From Strigamia acuminata (taxonomy: Eukaryota; Arthropoda; Chilopoda; Geophilomorpha; Linotaeniidae): DNA of 64,000 nt. This document shows positions 43,312 through 55,867 of the stretch, one piece after another. The notes beneath the pieces are model-generated. The model was not told where the DNA came from and searched no databases. It saw only the letters and a list, made by a program, of their open reading frames with translations. The stretch covers positions 6,200,001-6,264,000 of the forward strand of contig OX442316.1 of NCBI GenBank assembly GCA_949358305.1. The letters run 5' to 3'. Numbering within the stretch: position 1 is the stretch's first letter; every line of letters starts with the position of its first letter. The translations under genes and the position numbers were made by a program.

Positions 43312-45845
43312 TTAGGCATGCACTTCTTGCACAGCAGCGCCCGGGTTGGGATTAATCAGTCGTCCGCAGAACAGGATAGCGCCACTTCGATTATCTTTGA
43401 TGAATAGGAGGAAAGGATGGTCTGCTCTAAATTCACCGCGGCAAAACGTGATCATTGGTTCGGACGCCTCGCTTCCTCCCTCGCTCACTTCAACAAAAGC
43501 TTTGTGAAAAACGGCAGAAACGAACAAATCTTTCTTGCCCGTAATTCCCGATAAATTCGCCTTGTTTTCATTGCATAGATCACTCATACCCATACTACTC
43601 AAAATATCTTTGAGAGATAATGAGGATTCTATTTTAAATTTCGGTAACGACAAAATTACTATAGTGGGGTACACATACCGGTAAGTCATTAAACGTTCCA
43701 ATTCTGAAACGGTAAGCGTTTCTTCCAATGCCTTTAACCCATTAATGTCATATGGAAGGATAACAAACATGCTAAAGTTTCCTCCCACATATGGTAATTC
43801 GATTATTCTACAGTTTAGATTATCGACCTCCACGTATCTAAAGACAGACGTTATGTGCATGAAATCCGTCATTACTGCCTTGTTATCATCTAAGTAGAAA
43901 TTATCAGCATTCGTGCGATCAGGTTCAAATGGCTGGTGCCAATTGCCTTTAAAGTAGATTGCGTTCACTAAAACCAAACGTGTAAGATCATCTAGTATCC
44001 CTGGTGGAATCAAATCTTTGATTTTCGTTTGGGTTTGTTCTTCCACCCACTTATTAATCTCTAATCGAATTTTTTCAGCGTCTGAACCGAAATCAACGAC
44101 AGTCGATGAAGTATTGTAATGTTCTTCCAATACGCCTCTGAAGTCTGCCAAAATGTTTGTATTGTTGTGGACGTACATTCGATTAGCAATGTGTAATTTT
44201 ATGGCAGAATCCTGTGGGCCTAGAATAGAATCAATAATTTCATGGAATGCTTCGTTAATAGATGTATCGGTGGTGAATGATGATCCCAACTTGAGGACAT
44301 CTTTCATCTGTTTTGCAGTGTCTTTTTTGGCGCCAGCTAGAGTCATAGCTAGCGCCACACTAATGCTGAGTGGACTGATAAATAAATTGTCAACATTTCC
44401 AGCTACACTTTGCTGAAAAAGTAAATCAAAAGAGAATTAGTAGATTTACTTTTGAGTTTTACACACTCTTAGTGTATTGTCATTTTACCCGGTAAAGATC
44501 CCAGGTGAATTCCAGGCCTTTTGTGGTTAATATATCTTGCACTTCTTGCACTTCTTGCACAGCACCGCCCGGGTTGGGATTAATCAGCCGTCCCCAGAAC
44601 ATGATAGCGCCACTTCGATTATTTATGATGAATAGGAGGAAAGGATGGTCTGCTCTAAATTCAGGCTCTAAGCAATCTTGCGTAGCCATTCCAGCTGTTG
44701 ATGCGGCCGCCTCGCTTCCTTCCTCGTTCACTTCAAGAAAAGCTTTGTGCAAAACGGCAGAAACGAACAAATCTTTCTTGCCCGTAATTCCCGATAAATT
44801 CGCCTTGTTTTCATTGAATAGATCACTCATACCCATACTACTCAAAATATCTTTGAGAGATAATGCGGATTCTATTTTAAATTTCGGTAATATCAAATTT
44901 ACTTCGGTTCGGTCCGTATAATTCATTAAACGCTCCAAATCTGAAACGGTAAGCATTTCTTCCAATGCCTTTAACCCATTAATGTCATATGGAAGGATAG
45001 CAAACATGCTAAAGATTTCTCCCACATATGGTAATTCGATTATTCTACAGTTTAGATTATCGTCCTCCCTGTATCTAAAGTAAGCCGTTATGTCCATGAA
45101 ATCCGTCATTACTGCCTTGTTAATATCTAAGTAGAAATTATCAGCATTCGTGCGATCAGGTTCAAATGGCTGGTGCCAATTGCCTTTAAAGTAGATCGCA
45201 TTCACCAAAACCAAACGTGTAAGATTATCCAGTATTGGTGGAATCAGTGGTGGAATCAAATCTTTGATTTTCGTTTGGGTTTCTTCTTCCACCCACTTAT
45301 TAATCTCTAATCGAATTTTTTCAGCGTCTGAACAGAAATCAACGACAGTCGATGAAGTATTGTAATGTTCTTTCAATACGCCTCTGAAGTCTGGCAAAAT
45401 GTTTGCATTGTTGTGGACGTACATGCGATTAGCAATGTGTAATTTTATGGCAGAATCCTGTGAGCCCCAAAGAGAATCAATAATTCCATGGAATGCTTCG
45501 TGAATGGCCGAATCGGTGGTGAATGATCCCAACTTGAGGACATCTTTCATCTGTTCTGCAGTGTTTTCTTTGGCGCCAGCTAGAGTCATAGCTAGCGCCA
45601 CACTAATGCTGAGTGGACTAAAAAATAAATTTTCAACATTTCCAGCTACACTTTGCTGAAAAAGTAAAACAAAAGAGAATTAGTAGATTTACTTTTGGGT
45701 TTTACACACTCTTCGTGGGTTGTCATTTTACCCGGTAAAGATCCCAGGTGAATTCCAGCCCTTTTGGGGTTAATATACGGACGTTGGAATCCACGGAACC
45801 GTTGGAATCCACGGAATCGTTGGAATCGTCGGAATCCTCTGCCAT
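43312..45845 (-). CDS. Two-domain (double) serpin, locus 3
   Basis: Exons 45845-45732, 45655-44489 and 44412-43312 give about 793 residues, phase 0 throughout. The N-terminus is acidic with DSNDSVDSNGSVDSN repeats and no signal peptide. Domain 1 loop: EEGSEAAASTAGMATQDCLE, a standard hinge. The short linker VQEVQDILTTKGLEFTWDLYR recalls exon 1. The domain 2 loop is clearly shortened, EGGSEASEPMITFCRG before EFRADHPF, with Glu and Pro in hinge positions that are usually small residues, so domain 2 may not inhibit by the usual mechanism. The FWGRLINPN end is FCGRLINPN in domain 2. Confidence 0.87.
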
Positions 45846-46743
45846 GTTTGAGGTGTAGGCACTGTCAGATCTCCAGTAATGACACACTAATTGATTTCAA
45901 TAGATAAATGTTGATTTTAATCTCCAGGCGTTAGTCAAAGTTACAACTCATACGATAAAACTTTAGCTTTTCACCAAATGTTCATCATGTCTCTTCTTAA
46001 TGTTCTTTTTGAATTGCTCGTGTTCTATCAATATTGTCTTTTACATTTTTGCATATATTGTTAGGTGTCAATACATTGTATAATATTATTTCAGTTTTCA
46101 CATGAGTCACAATAAAAATATGTGATCATTTACATGTTTATTAGGATTAATGATTATTATTAACCGAATCATAACAGGCAGTGATGTCATAATTTGTCGC
46201 TAGTTGGTGCAGTTGTTGCAATTATATTGCAAAACACATGGCGCGGTTTCTAATGCGAGATTTATTTTATTTTTATCTTAAGAATTTTTATTTGTGGAAG
46301 CTAAAGTTTTTTCAGATTTCAACATCTATTCGCATTCCGATAAGTGAGACGACTGATTCCATTAACTAAAGAAAATTAAATTAAGGCTTCCTAACACCGT
46401 ATACTGTAAAGATTCAAACATGAACATTCAAATTAGTTTATTTAAAATATTATAATTTTGGTTAAAACGATAACAAAGTGAATGTAAACAACGTAAAAAT
46501 AAGAATACCAGCTCATTGCAATAACAAAGAAGACGACGAATATATATGTATGTATGTATATATATATATATATCGATATAAGAAAAATAGAACATCATGT
46601 ACAAACAAATTTATCGTAATGTAAAGAAAACTGTAACTAATTTGCAAGAAGAATAAACCTGGCTCCCGTACCAGATGTAAAAATTGGTTGATTACTTTTC
46701 ATCGGCCGATTCAACACATACAATTACAAAGAAATTAAGAAAT
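45846..46743. other. 5' flank of serpin locus 3; microsatellite
   Basis: Serpin upstream sequence to about 46325, then unique AT-rich sequence. A TA/TATG microsatellite lies at about 46540-46580. No gene seen. Confidence 0.5.
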
Positions 46744-49700
46744 TTATTTCAAAGTAATAGCAAATGCATCTTTAACACTAACACCATTTCGATTTAACTG
46801 AAATTTATAATAATCAGGATCATCGTTGTCACTTCCATATGTGTAATGAACAACATCAAAAATAGATACATCAATTACACTTTTATCGTTTGCCATAACC
46901 ACAAAAAACTCTATGTCACAACATACAAAATTCACTCTTTTCCAACGTCGTTCGAGCAAACCCTTCATAACTTCGAACATTGTTGGTAAAATACTCTCCG
47001 TGTCTGAATCGCGATTCACGCCCACCCGTCTATTAAAAATAATGTCTATGCATTGCAACTTCATTTTACCTCCAACAGGCCAGTTATCGTTCATTATTTT
47101 GAACACATTCAATATTTCAAAACTATCATGAATGTAAACGAATTTTTCAATTTCAAGTTTCATTAGTCCTTCCACTAAATATTCAGGGTTTTGGAATAGT
47201 TTAGAACTAATTTCTAAAATTCGAAGATTTTTACAATTGGATAAAAAACTAAACACAAGTTCTACGTTTGTACGTCTACGTGACTCTTCTACAATCTTTA
47301 TATATTTAATCGAATTTACCGGTAAATTAAAATTAAAATTAAAATTCAATAAGAAGAATTCACTCACGTCACAAATCCTACAAAGCAAGTTTGTAGGCTC
47401 AATATTATACAACGTATCTCTCAAAATGCCATCAATTGACAGGATGTTAACGCAATTTCTGTTAATCAACGGTTGACTACAAATCACGTTGCAATTTTTA
47501 AACTCCAGGTACTCGTATCTCTTAGTTCCGCCTTTCGTAAGGTCACTTAAATCTATTACAGTACATTTTTTTTCACATCTAGTATCAAATGCAAAATGAA
47601 GTAAACAGCTAGAATTAGCAATAGCATTTAACAAGTCAGTAAGGTCCAGCTCTTCCGATCCTAAATAGACCTTCAAAATTTGAATTTTTGGCAATAATGT
47701 TATAATAAATTGTGTCTGAATCGGTGTTCTGATTTCGAGTGTCAACGAATATAGATTAATTTCACACATCTCTTCGAAGGGAACATAAATTTGATTACTC
47801 GTGAAAGCTTCATCGAAATGCAATTTTACAGAACACCTCGCCGATTTATAAGGCTCGATAGTGGATGCAATTTTTATTAGGTTTGCTCTGCTTGGTTCCA
47901 TTGTAGGTATTGTAATATGCAGTTCATCTATATTGTTTGCGAGATGTGCAAAAATGTCGTGCAAATCTTCAATCCCGTCTAAAATGACCTTTACACATGG
48001 AGCATGGAAAGTTTTAAGAGACGGTGTTCGAAAAAAATTGCTACCGTGAACACACTTAATTTTCCCACATTTGATTCCATATTCGATCAACTTTTCAAAC
48101 GATTCTACGAGAAGCATCGGACCAACAAACGTTGTTTTTAGAACCAACTGTACTGGAAGAAAATGGGTCATAACGGGGAATACTTCTTTATAAACATCAG
48201 CTGACGGACATTCTTTCATTAGCTGCTCAATATAACTAGGATTCGAAGCAAAGAAACAAGAAAATGAGCGCATCCCGTCAAATATGTCGCGCGAGTGCTC
48301 TTGAAACAAACCGATCATAAAACCCAGAACGAGAGATGTTCCTCGACTTGTGAAGTAATGTTGCACCAAGGCCTTCAAAATCTTTTCCATAAATTCATCA
48401 GACTCGTTGGATTTGTATTCCCTCCACACGTAATAGGCAGCGGAGAATTCTAAAATCGACAAATGAAACACCTCGTAATATTGGTTCGATTTAAAACGAA
48501 TCACTTGTTTGTGGTTGCACAGGAATCCAACTTTGTAAATCTGTTCGGTTAAACGGTCACTTTTAAACTGCAAATTGTTTTCAAGGATGTGTTGGAGAGA
48601 CAATTTTCCAAACTCTTTTATCACCTCGCGTAAATCGTTTGATGATGATTCGCAATCAAAGAGATCAAAACAATCTTTGATTGGTATTTGATTCCTTAAG
48701 CAACTGTGCTTGATTATGCAATTAAAAAGTTTCTTATAAAGTTCAGTTGCTGTTGATAAAGTCTCCCCGTTTTCTTCTTCAGTATTCACGATAAACGCCA
48801 ACAGAATTAAAAACAAAGGACAATCGAATAATTGAGCGCCACTGACTCTTGATTTTAGATTGGCAACTACATTATGCTTGACACTTTCGTCCACCATAAT
48901 GAACTTTTCTAAAAATTCCATCTTCTTTTCATCATTTTTAATTCCGAATATGGATATTTTCTTATTGTAAAAGCTGGACTGCCTGTTCATTCCTTGAAAC
49001 AGATGTTTGTGCTCATCTTTAGTCAATGTGAATAGTCCAGTTCGGCACGTTATTAACATTGTCACTTCAATATATTTTTGTTTGTATAGTAGTTTAAGAA
49101 TGGGTGTTCTGTCTTCCACCGACAGCTCGTCCAATCCATCAAATATGAAAAGAACATGTTGTTCGTTGCGCGAAACTATTTCATCGATTTTGTCACTGTC
49201 TTTGAAGCCACAAATGCCGCCAATTGATTTAATCGCATCATCAACACTTTGCTGCTGTAATTCTCTGAGAGGAAGTAGAAAAACGAGTTCAAATTGATCG
49301 ACATACCCGTGTGCATTTGCCCAATCGTAAACTATTCTCGTTGCTAACGATGTTTTGCCAGAACCAGGTTGACCCTCCATCAGAATTCTAGTTGGCCGCT
49401 GTAGTTCCACCGGATTAAAGATGTCTTCTTTTGTAATTGTTGCGCCAGATTCTCTAAGTTTGAGCTCAATAAAATACTCGTCGATATTTAAATCTTCTTC
49501 CTCGTCTAACCATACCATACGTGGCAAGGTTAATTCTTTGTAAAATTCCCGAAGTTTATTTTTGAAATCAGTGACATCTAAAATTAAAAATAAAACAATA
49601 CAATTGTATGATTATTTTTGAAATTATCGTAACTAATCAAAATACCTTCGATTGTAATTAACGATTCATTTAATGCTGCAGGGATCACTGCATTTCCAGC

Positions 49701-49960
49701 GTGAAGTGCTGCAAATTAAATTGATTGACGTAGATAATTAAAAAAAAATTTTCTTTATTGATAACTAACCTCCAACTCCTTGAATTCGTATATTGTACAT
49801 AGGCCCTAAATGTGTTTCCCAAAACTCAAGTATGAAATACGTAATACAGTCTACGGTAAACTCATTTTATAAACATACCTTGAGCACCATAATTTCTGTT
49901 GGAAATTTCTCTCTGGTCGGTTCCCTCGTCATTTACCGAAACACATTCAAGATTACTCAT
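46744..49960 (-). CDS. NACHT-domain NLR-like protein
   Basis: Four exons (49960-49879, 49805-49770, 49708-49646, 49577-46744) join in frame to about 1,004 residues. The first about 100 residues have no domain I can name, ending in a helical FKNKLREFYKELTLPRMVW. The NACHT ATPase follows: P-loop EGQPGSGKTS (near residue 130), DWANAHGY, Walker B HVLFIFDGLDELS (near 205) and the sensor-like TCRTGLF. The C-terminal half holds irregular leucine-rich segments (NCKNLRILEISSKLF, YEYLEFKNCNVI) like a degenerate LRR sensor. The family couples ligand sensing to oligomerisation in innate immunity or cell death. No CARD, PYD or Death domain is visible. Insects usually lack such genes, though several other arthropods have them. 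Confidence 0.85.
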
Positions 49961-50389
49961 CGTTGAGAGGTATAAAATTATGTAATGTAACACTCCCTTG
50001 CTGTGTCGTTAAATAAGTCTACAAATGTTGCAAGTATCGTAGATAAATCGAAATCTTTTCACATCAAACGAGTACTCTGTTGTCAATCAGATTTATAAAT
50101 TCGTTAATCGTACAATACCTGGTACTCGGATTGCTGACGATCTTGTTACACATATTCGTACATCACTAATTCGGTTGGACTGTTACAACTCCAGTATGTA
50201 GGGAGCTACGCCCAACATTTTCGTCAAAGCGAGAGCACTCGAAACCAAAATTAAGACAAAGATTATTGCCGCCTGCCGTTATCTGTAGGAGCGGCACATC
50301 ACATCCTGTGGCGGAAATTAGTTGACGACGCTCAACTTAATCTTTAGTTGTGATAACCATTAGCGGGCAATGTTCAAACCGAGTTTCAC
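49961..50389. other. Upstream region of the NLR-like gene
   Basis: No gene. Contains a block (ATCTGTAGGAGCGGCACATC... to about 50375) repeated at about 50760-50870 and in part at 59060-59165. Confidence 0.4.
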
Positions 50390-50870
50390 AACGTAAAGTG
50401 CTAAAAATTAAATTGATTTTTAAATAATTATATTTTTTTTTTTATTGATAACTATCTGACCTTCACATCCATAACGTTGTATGTGGTATACTGGCCCTGA
50501 GAATATTTTTCAGTATGACCTGTATGATATACTCCAAATAATAAATACATTTGTAAACATATCTTGAGCAGCATTGTCCCTTCCTTGACCCTTCCTTTCT
50601 GTTCGGTTTCTCATCACTTACAAGTTAGCGGAACACATTCAAGATGACTCATCTTTGAGATGTACAAAATGTTGCCAATCAGATTTATAAATTCGTTACC
50701 GGTATTTATTCAGTGAATGATAAAACTGCCAAACGTTAAACGTTAAACACTCAGCCTGTTGTCGTCAGTGTATAGGAGCGCCACATCTCAGTCCTGTGGC
50801 GAAATTTAGTTGACGACGCACCACCTAATCATTAGCGCGCAATATTCAAACCTAATTTACTAACAAGTGA
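50390..50870 (-). pseudogene. Degenerate duplicate of the NLR gene 5' end
   Basis: On the minus strand an ATG at 50652 reads MSHLECVPLTC then stops, matching exon 1 (MSNLECVSVND) of the gene at 49960. A sequence like exon 2 follows to about 50455. The donor is changed and no NACHT exon follows. The upstream flank is duplicated too. Confidence 0.6.
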
Positions 50871-51167
50871 AACGGTGAAGACACCAAAACAGCATATTTG
50901 ATCCTTATACATCCAAGGATTGAACCTTTTTTAAAAATTTTTTAGTAGTAAAATTCTTTTACGATGCTTTTATAAGTTTTAACAATCACCGTGCAGTAAT
51001 GATATTCTGCACTTTTTGTATGTAATCCTGCTAATAAAATGTTATTACATACACAACATGACTGTCAAACATGACTGTCAAATTTATAAAAGCGTTATAT
51101 CCTGGTAATAAAATATGCGTAAAGGTATAAATATATCTGACTTTTTCCATCACAATTTAAGGACAAA
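50871..51167 (+). promoter_or_regulatory. Promoter region of the second intact protease
   Basis: Closely matches 35800-36103. Tandem ACATGACTGTCAA at 51056-51081 and TATAAATA at 51126-51133, 34 bp before the ATG. Confidence 0.6.
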
Positions 51168-53679
51168 ATGTTCTCATCAAAGGCTTGTATTATATTTGCC
51201 ATAACTACGATTCATTTTTCAAGTAAGTACCGATAATTATTTCTTCCCAATAACAAATACAGGCATGGAAAAAAACTGGAAATTTGTCTAGTCTAAAAGG
51301 CTGTCCGGATAGGAATGGGCATTTAACAGTATAAATTGGGTCCCAACAAACCAGTCCGTAATGTCTCTCCCGCACAATCATAGTGTAATTGTTAATTGTC
51401 AATTGATATCAATTTCAATTGAGTAATTAATAGTTCATTATTTTTGTCAAGATTATAGCATTAGAAACACATTTTGTAGCCTTTCTGCACTTTGCGCTGA
51501 TAATTTCTTCTTGAATGCAAGCAGAAATATCAGCACAAGGTGCAGAAAAGATATTATTGATGTTACATTACTCAATTTACAGTTATCGTAGCAGAACTCA
51601 ACAAAAAATGTAGTAAGCTTCTTTTAATTGCATGTTTTGATACGTAATCTACAAACATCATTCATTTTTTAGTTTGTGGAACGGACTATAAACCTAAACT
51701 TAGAATTGCTCATGGAACGGAAGCATCTCCGAATGAATTTCCATGGCTCGTGAGTCTAAAATCAAACGTCTATCTAACTAAATGTTAAAATATTTCTCTT
51801 TTTATATCGCAGGTGAGGATAGAAACACCACGTCATTGTGCTGGAACACTAATAACAGATCGTAAAAGGATAGATCAATAAGGGGAATCAGAAAAGCACA
51901 AAAACTAGCTTAAGGACGGATAGATTTGTGAGAACATTCATAGTCTTTACTGCCATCTCTGAATGTTTGGTTAAAAAACAAAAGAAACTACTTGGACTAT
52001 GAGGAGTCCTGATCCTTAGCCGGGAATCAAACCCAAATCCCAAAAGGAATCACGAACCGTAACACACACTGTTCTCAATCAAACCGACATATTTTATTAT
52101 AAAGAATTTTTTCAAAGCAGGACCTTTCAGCTATCTGCTTTAAAAAAATCTTTGTTATATTTAGGGTGGATAGAATATGCCACGACTTAAGTACTTGCAT
52201 CAGAGCGGATGTGTGAATCTGTCGATCGAATGAAAATCCATCTGCGCATTAATTTACTTCTGCTCTTTAGTGGTATTTGTTACTATTCGGTGTGTCGAAC
52301 ACAAATAAGCAAATAAGCACTGAGCATGTTGAAATGACATTTCCATGTTCAAGCCAATAAAAGTACAGTAAACCACTTTCTCATTTTTCTGATTCCCCTC
52401 TTTAGTTTTTAAATAGTTACATGATTCTGTTTCTTATTCATTTAGAACATGTTCTTACTGCTGCACATTGTATCAAAGGGTGAGTCAGGCTGGAGACCCA
52501 AATCATTTATCAATTGAGCCATACATTTCGCTGCATCGGCACTTCCCATTGGTTAAGAAGTGCCAAAAGACATTGTGTTACTAGATAGCCCAGTGACTAT
52601 TAAGTGCATACACCCCTCTCCCTTTACCACAGCCCTGTCTATAAATCTAGAATGGGAAGCTTTTTTTCCTGTATTGCACATTGCACAATCCTGCTAAAAA
52701 ATGTAGCTACTATTTAACCTCACTTGTCGCACTGAATGCACAAGGTGTTTGTTGACCAACTTTATAATGACCCCTAAAAATGTAAATGCCAGGTGGCAGT
52801 TGTCCACCATTTGCCAGCCAGATTAAGTGTCAAGTTAAACATAGACATCCCTTGGCCCTTTTTACCTCCATAATAAGTTTTAAGATTCATATTTATCACT
52901 TGTGACAGGAAAGACCCAGAGAACATTAAGTTGCACCTTGGTATCCATAAAAAAACCGACAAAGGATTGGAACGAAAAGCCATCGCTATTTTTACTCACA
53001 AAGAATACATTTTACATGTTGGCAATGATATTGGGATAATCAAAATGAATAAACGTATCGAGTTCAGTACCACTATGTGTCCTCCATGCTTCCCCAAACC
53101 AGGAGAGAAATACGAGGGGAAAAAAGTAACCATTGCAGGATGGGGTGCCACCGACAAACGTAATGCTAAGAAAATATATTGCTCCGTACTTAAATTAAAG
53201 TATAAAATTTGTATTTTTAATTAAAAAGCAAACAAGCCTGCTCAGACAGTGCGGAAAATAGAATTGAGCATTTTAGCATATCAAAAATGTACAAATATTT
53301 ATAAGAAGTTGGATAAAAACATACCGGTAATATGCTTAGAATCAACCGTTGAAGGAGGAGAACCATGTGGAGTGAGAATAATTTTACTTCTTAATTATAA
53401 TTAGAAACATAAAAAAGTAACCAACTTTATTTGATTTTGTAGGGCGACTCAGGATTGGCTTACATGATTAAGGATCACGCACAATGGAATATAATTGGAG
53501 TACATTCGAGTGGTCCTCCAAATAAGACATGTGGAACAGGTAGTAAGAGGGAACTATACGGTGCACGCATTGACCATTACTACGGTTGGATTAATTATTT
53601 TGTCTTCGTGATTAAAATCGTTTTTCTTATTTCTTGTTTGTTTACTGTTGTGTCTTTACTTAAAAAGAGTCCACATTAA
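51168..53679 (+). CDS. Membrane-anchored S1 serine protease, paralogue
   Basis: Eight exons (51168-51222, 51583-51612, 51673-51749, 51813-51861, 52446-52479, 52909-53159, 53229-53371, 53443-53679) give about 291 residues, with the same intron positions as the gene at 36104. Signal peptide MFSSKACIIFAITTIHFS; activation before IAHG (after Arg). Catalytic motifs LTAAHC, NDIGIIKM and CGGDSG are present, but the segment after the serine is GDSGLAY instead of the usual GDSGGP, and residue 189 is again Glu. A C-terminal helix (FVIKIVFLISCLFTVVSLL) anchors it in the membrane. The altered GDSG flank might reduce activity; the open frame and clean splice sites suggest it is still expressed. Confidence 0.87.
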
Positions 53680-54404
53680 ATGCTTCTAGCTTTTACTGAT
53701 GAGGGAACACACGTTACACTTCGGAATGATCATACATAAGTGAGTGATGACTTTGTCATCTTAAGGTGACAGACTAACTCGTTTTCAATGTTTATCCCTA
53801 AAGACCGTTAATATCATTACATCATCATGTGTCTTAACACTACTACATCACATTTACTACTTTGAATTTCTGACATTTAAAATGGTCGTGATTTCTTAGA
53901 TTGAATGTCCGTTCAGGGTAATAGGCCATGCAAGCTGCCAGTGGCATAGCAATCGGGATTGCAACTCGTGCGGTTGACAATCCTAGCGGACCTGACGAAA
54001 AAATACACCAAGTACTAAAAATTCCTACCTACGGCTCTGCTAAAAGGCTCATTATTAACCCAGCTTACACACGGATTCATTGACTTCATGTTACACCAAT
54101 GCAAGCTGCAATCCATGACGACATTTTTTCAGAAAGTAAAAGCCTAATAATTCAGTTCTTGTACATAGCAGTTAGGTAGTTAGCTCACAAGTCAGTGTTA
54201 TTGGCCCGATGTACCATTAAGTTAAAGAAGCTGCAGCATGAGAGCCCCATGATTAAAAAGCTCCCCAAAGTCCTGTGCACATTATTTGCGATAGTCGTTT
54301 GTAGGAGTACTCATTAAGACGAATATTTAATTCTAATCTTGCTAAAAGAAAAAAATAAGAATATAATGTATTTTAAAAACACTTGATGAATATAAGGGGC
54401 CGCA
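53680..54404. other. 3' flank of the protease
   Basis: No gene. The first 90 bp match the region after 38588 and provide the empty site of the MITE at 38626. Confidence 0.5.
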
Positions 54405-54545
54405 CATCTACCGCGACTCAATTTTCCGCGAACTCGCTTTACCGCGAAAAAAAATAATTCGCGCTCGAACATCGGTTTACCGCGAATCGATTTACCGCGA
54501 ATCGATGTACCGCGAATGAGAAATACCGCGAAATACCGCGAATAT
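54405..54545. repeat. Degenerate TACCGCGAA repeat cluster
   Basis: About nine copies of TACCGCGAA or near variants (GAATCGATTTACCGCGAATC and similar) in 140 bp, unusually rich in CG for this region. Confidence 0.8.
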
Positions 54546-55867
54546 AACATTAAGCCCGTAAGAAAAAATGAATTTCTTTTGAAATTTTAATATTCAATCA
54601 GCGTATAAATAATTCATTCTCATTTAATTTAAGAAGGAATTTATGCCAATTATATTGTCACTTATTGCCCTTATTACATTTTTGCGGTTTGCAGGCTCCG
54701 TAGCTTTAAGATTTTCAACGCGACTTTGTAAATCATTACAAGCATTTTTATAATTATAACAATTCTCGTAACGTATCATTTTAGCTGTAAAATAAATCAA
54801 TCAATAAATATGATGTAAACTCTGTAAAAAGTGGTTACAAGTAAGCATCAGCTGGACATTGGAGACACGCTTAATTAAAGCAGGTAACAGTTTATACGGT
54901 AAGTCACAAACACTGGTCACTTTAGCACAGCTTTCTGTGACTTTAGATCCCACGGCATAATTGAATGACTTATTGACTGTGATTTGTAAAACCTTTGGGT
55001 TTCCCCAAATTTGGATTTTACCCTTTTTTTATAGCGACAAGGTTGTGTTAAGATGAATCAATATTTTAAAATTCTTTCTTTAAAAAACTTGATATTTTAA
55101 TCAATCTTAATTTATTTCATTATGGACCCCCCTTTGGGTCCGTGATTTCACCATTCAGGTGTGAATAATTAATTTTGTAAAACTTACTTACACAAGAATG
55201 CGCTGTTTGAATTTAGCATCGAGATACTGGGCGCCAAACTGTAGGTTTTTTTGTCGCTCTACTGGTCGCGCTTTTGCTGTTTCGCGGTTCCATCTGGCCG
55301 CACTAACAGCAGTGTCGCTTCCAAGCCTGTCGCGCTTTGGCTTTGTCGCCGATACGCCACTGCTGTTGTCGCTTTTTCATGCCAAGTTTCGATCGAAGTG
55401 GATAATTGGGAGAAAAGAAAACGCGAAACAACAAAGAATACAAGCTAATTGAATTTTCTACTTTTTCTAGCATAATTTTGTCATAAATGGTTAATAACTA
55501 GTACAAATAACATTGTAAATTACATAAAACAATTTTTATATAAATTTATTAAAACTTGTCAAATACCTTTATAAATGTAAATTTTTGTTAGCTGACAACA
55601 AAATAGAATTCCATTTGAGCAAGAATACCAAAAATGAGAAAGGTAGTCTGTTGCCACAGCAACGAGCTCGGTTTTAGGTGATCTAAAGTTTTGAAATTGT
55701 GTCAATATAAAACAAAAATTTTAGTTTGCTTGAAATTTAATTTTTTTATTCAATAATTTATACAATCTGTGACTAGCTTCAATAGGTTTTATTTTTTTAT
55801 CTACAATATTTTTCAACTATTTAATTTTTCAGTATAGTTTCAACAAGTGGCAACATAATATTTACAA
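54546..55867. other. Intergenic; 3' flank of serpin locus 4
   Basis: No gene to about 55378. A stretch near 55228-55260 (TGGGCGCCAAACTGTAGG) resembles the edge of an LTR element, but no partner is present. From about 55378 the sequence matches the 3' flank of the serpin at 43312. Confidence 0.4.

Noticed and set aside
55228-55260. LTR edge and primer site (TGGGCGCCAAACTG)
   Set aside because: No matching second LTR, coding remnants or target duplication were found nearby.
55195-55452. Arg/Leu-rich 84-residue frame as a gene
   Set aside because: Half of it is serpin 3' flank; no homology, start context or splice sites.
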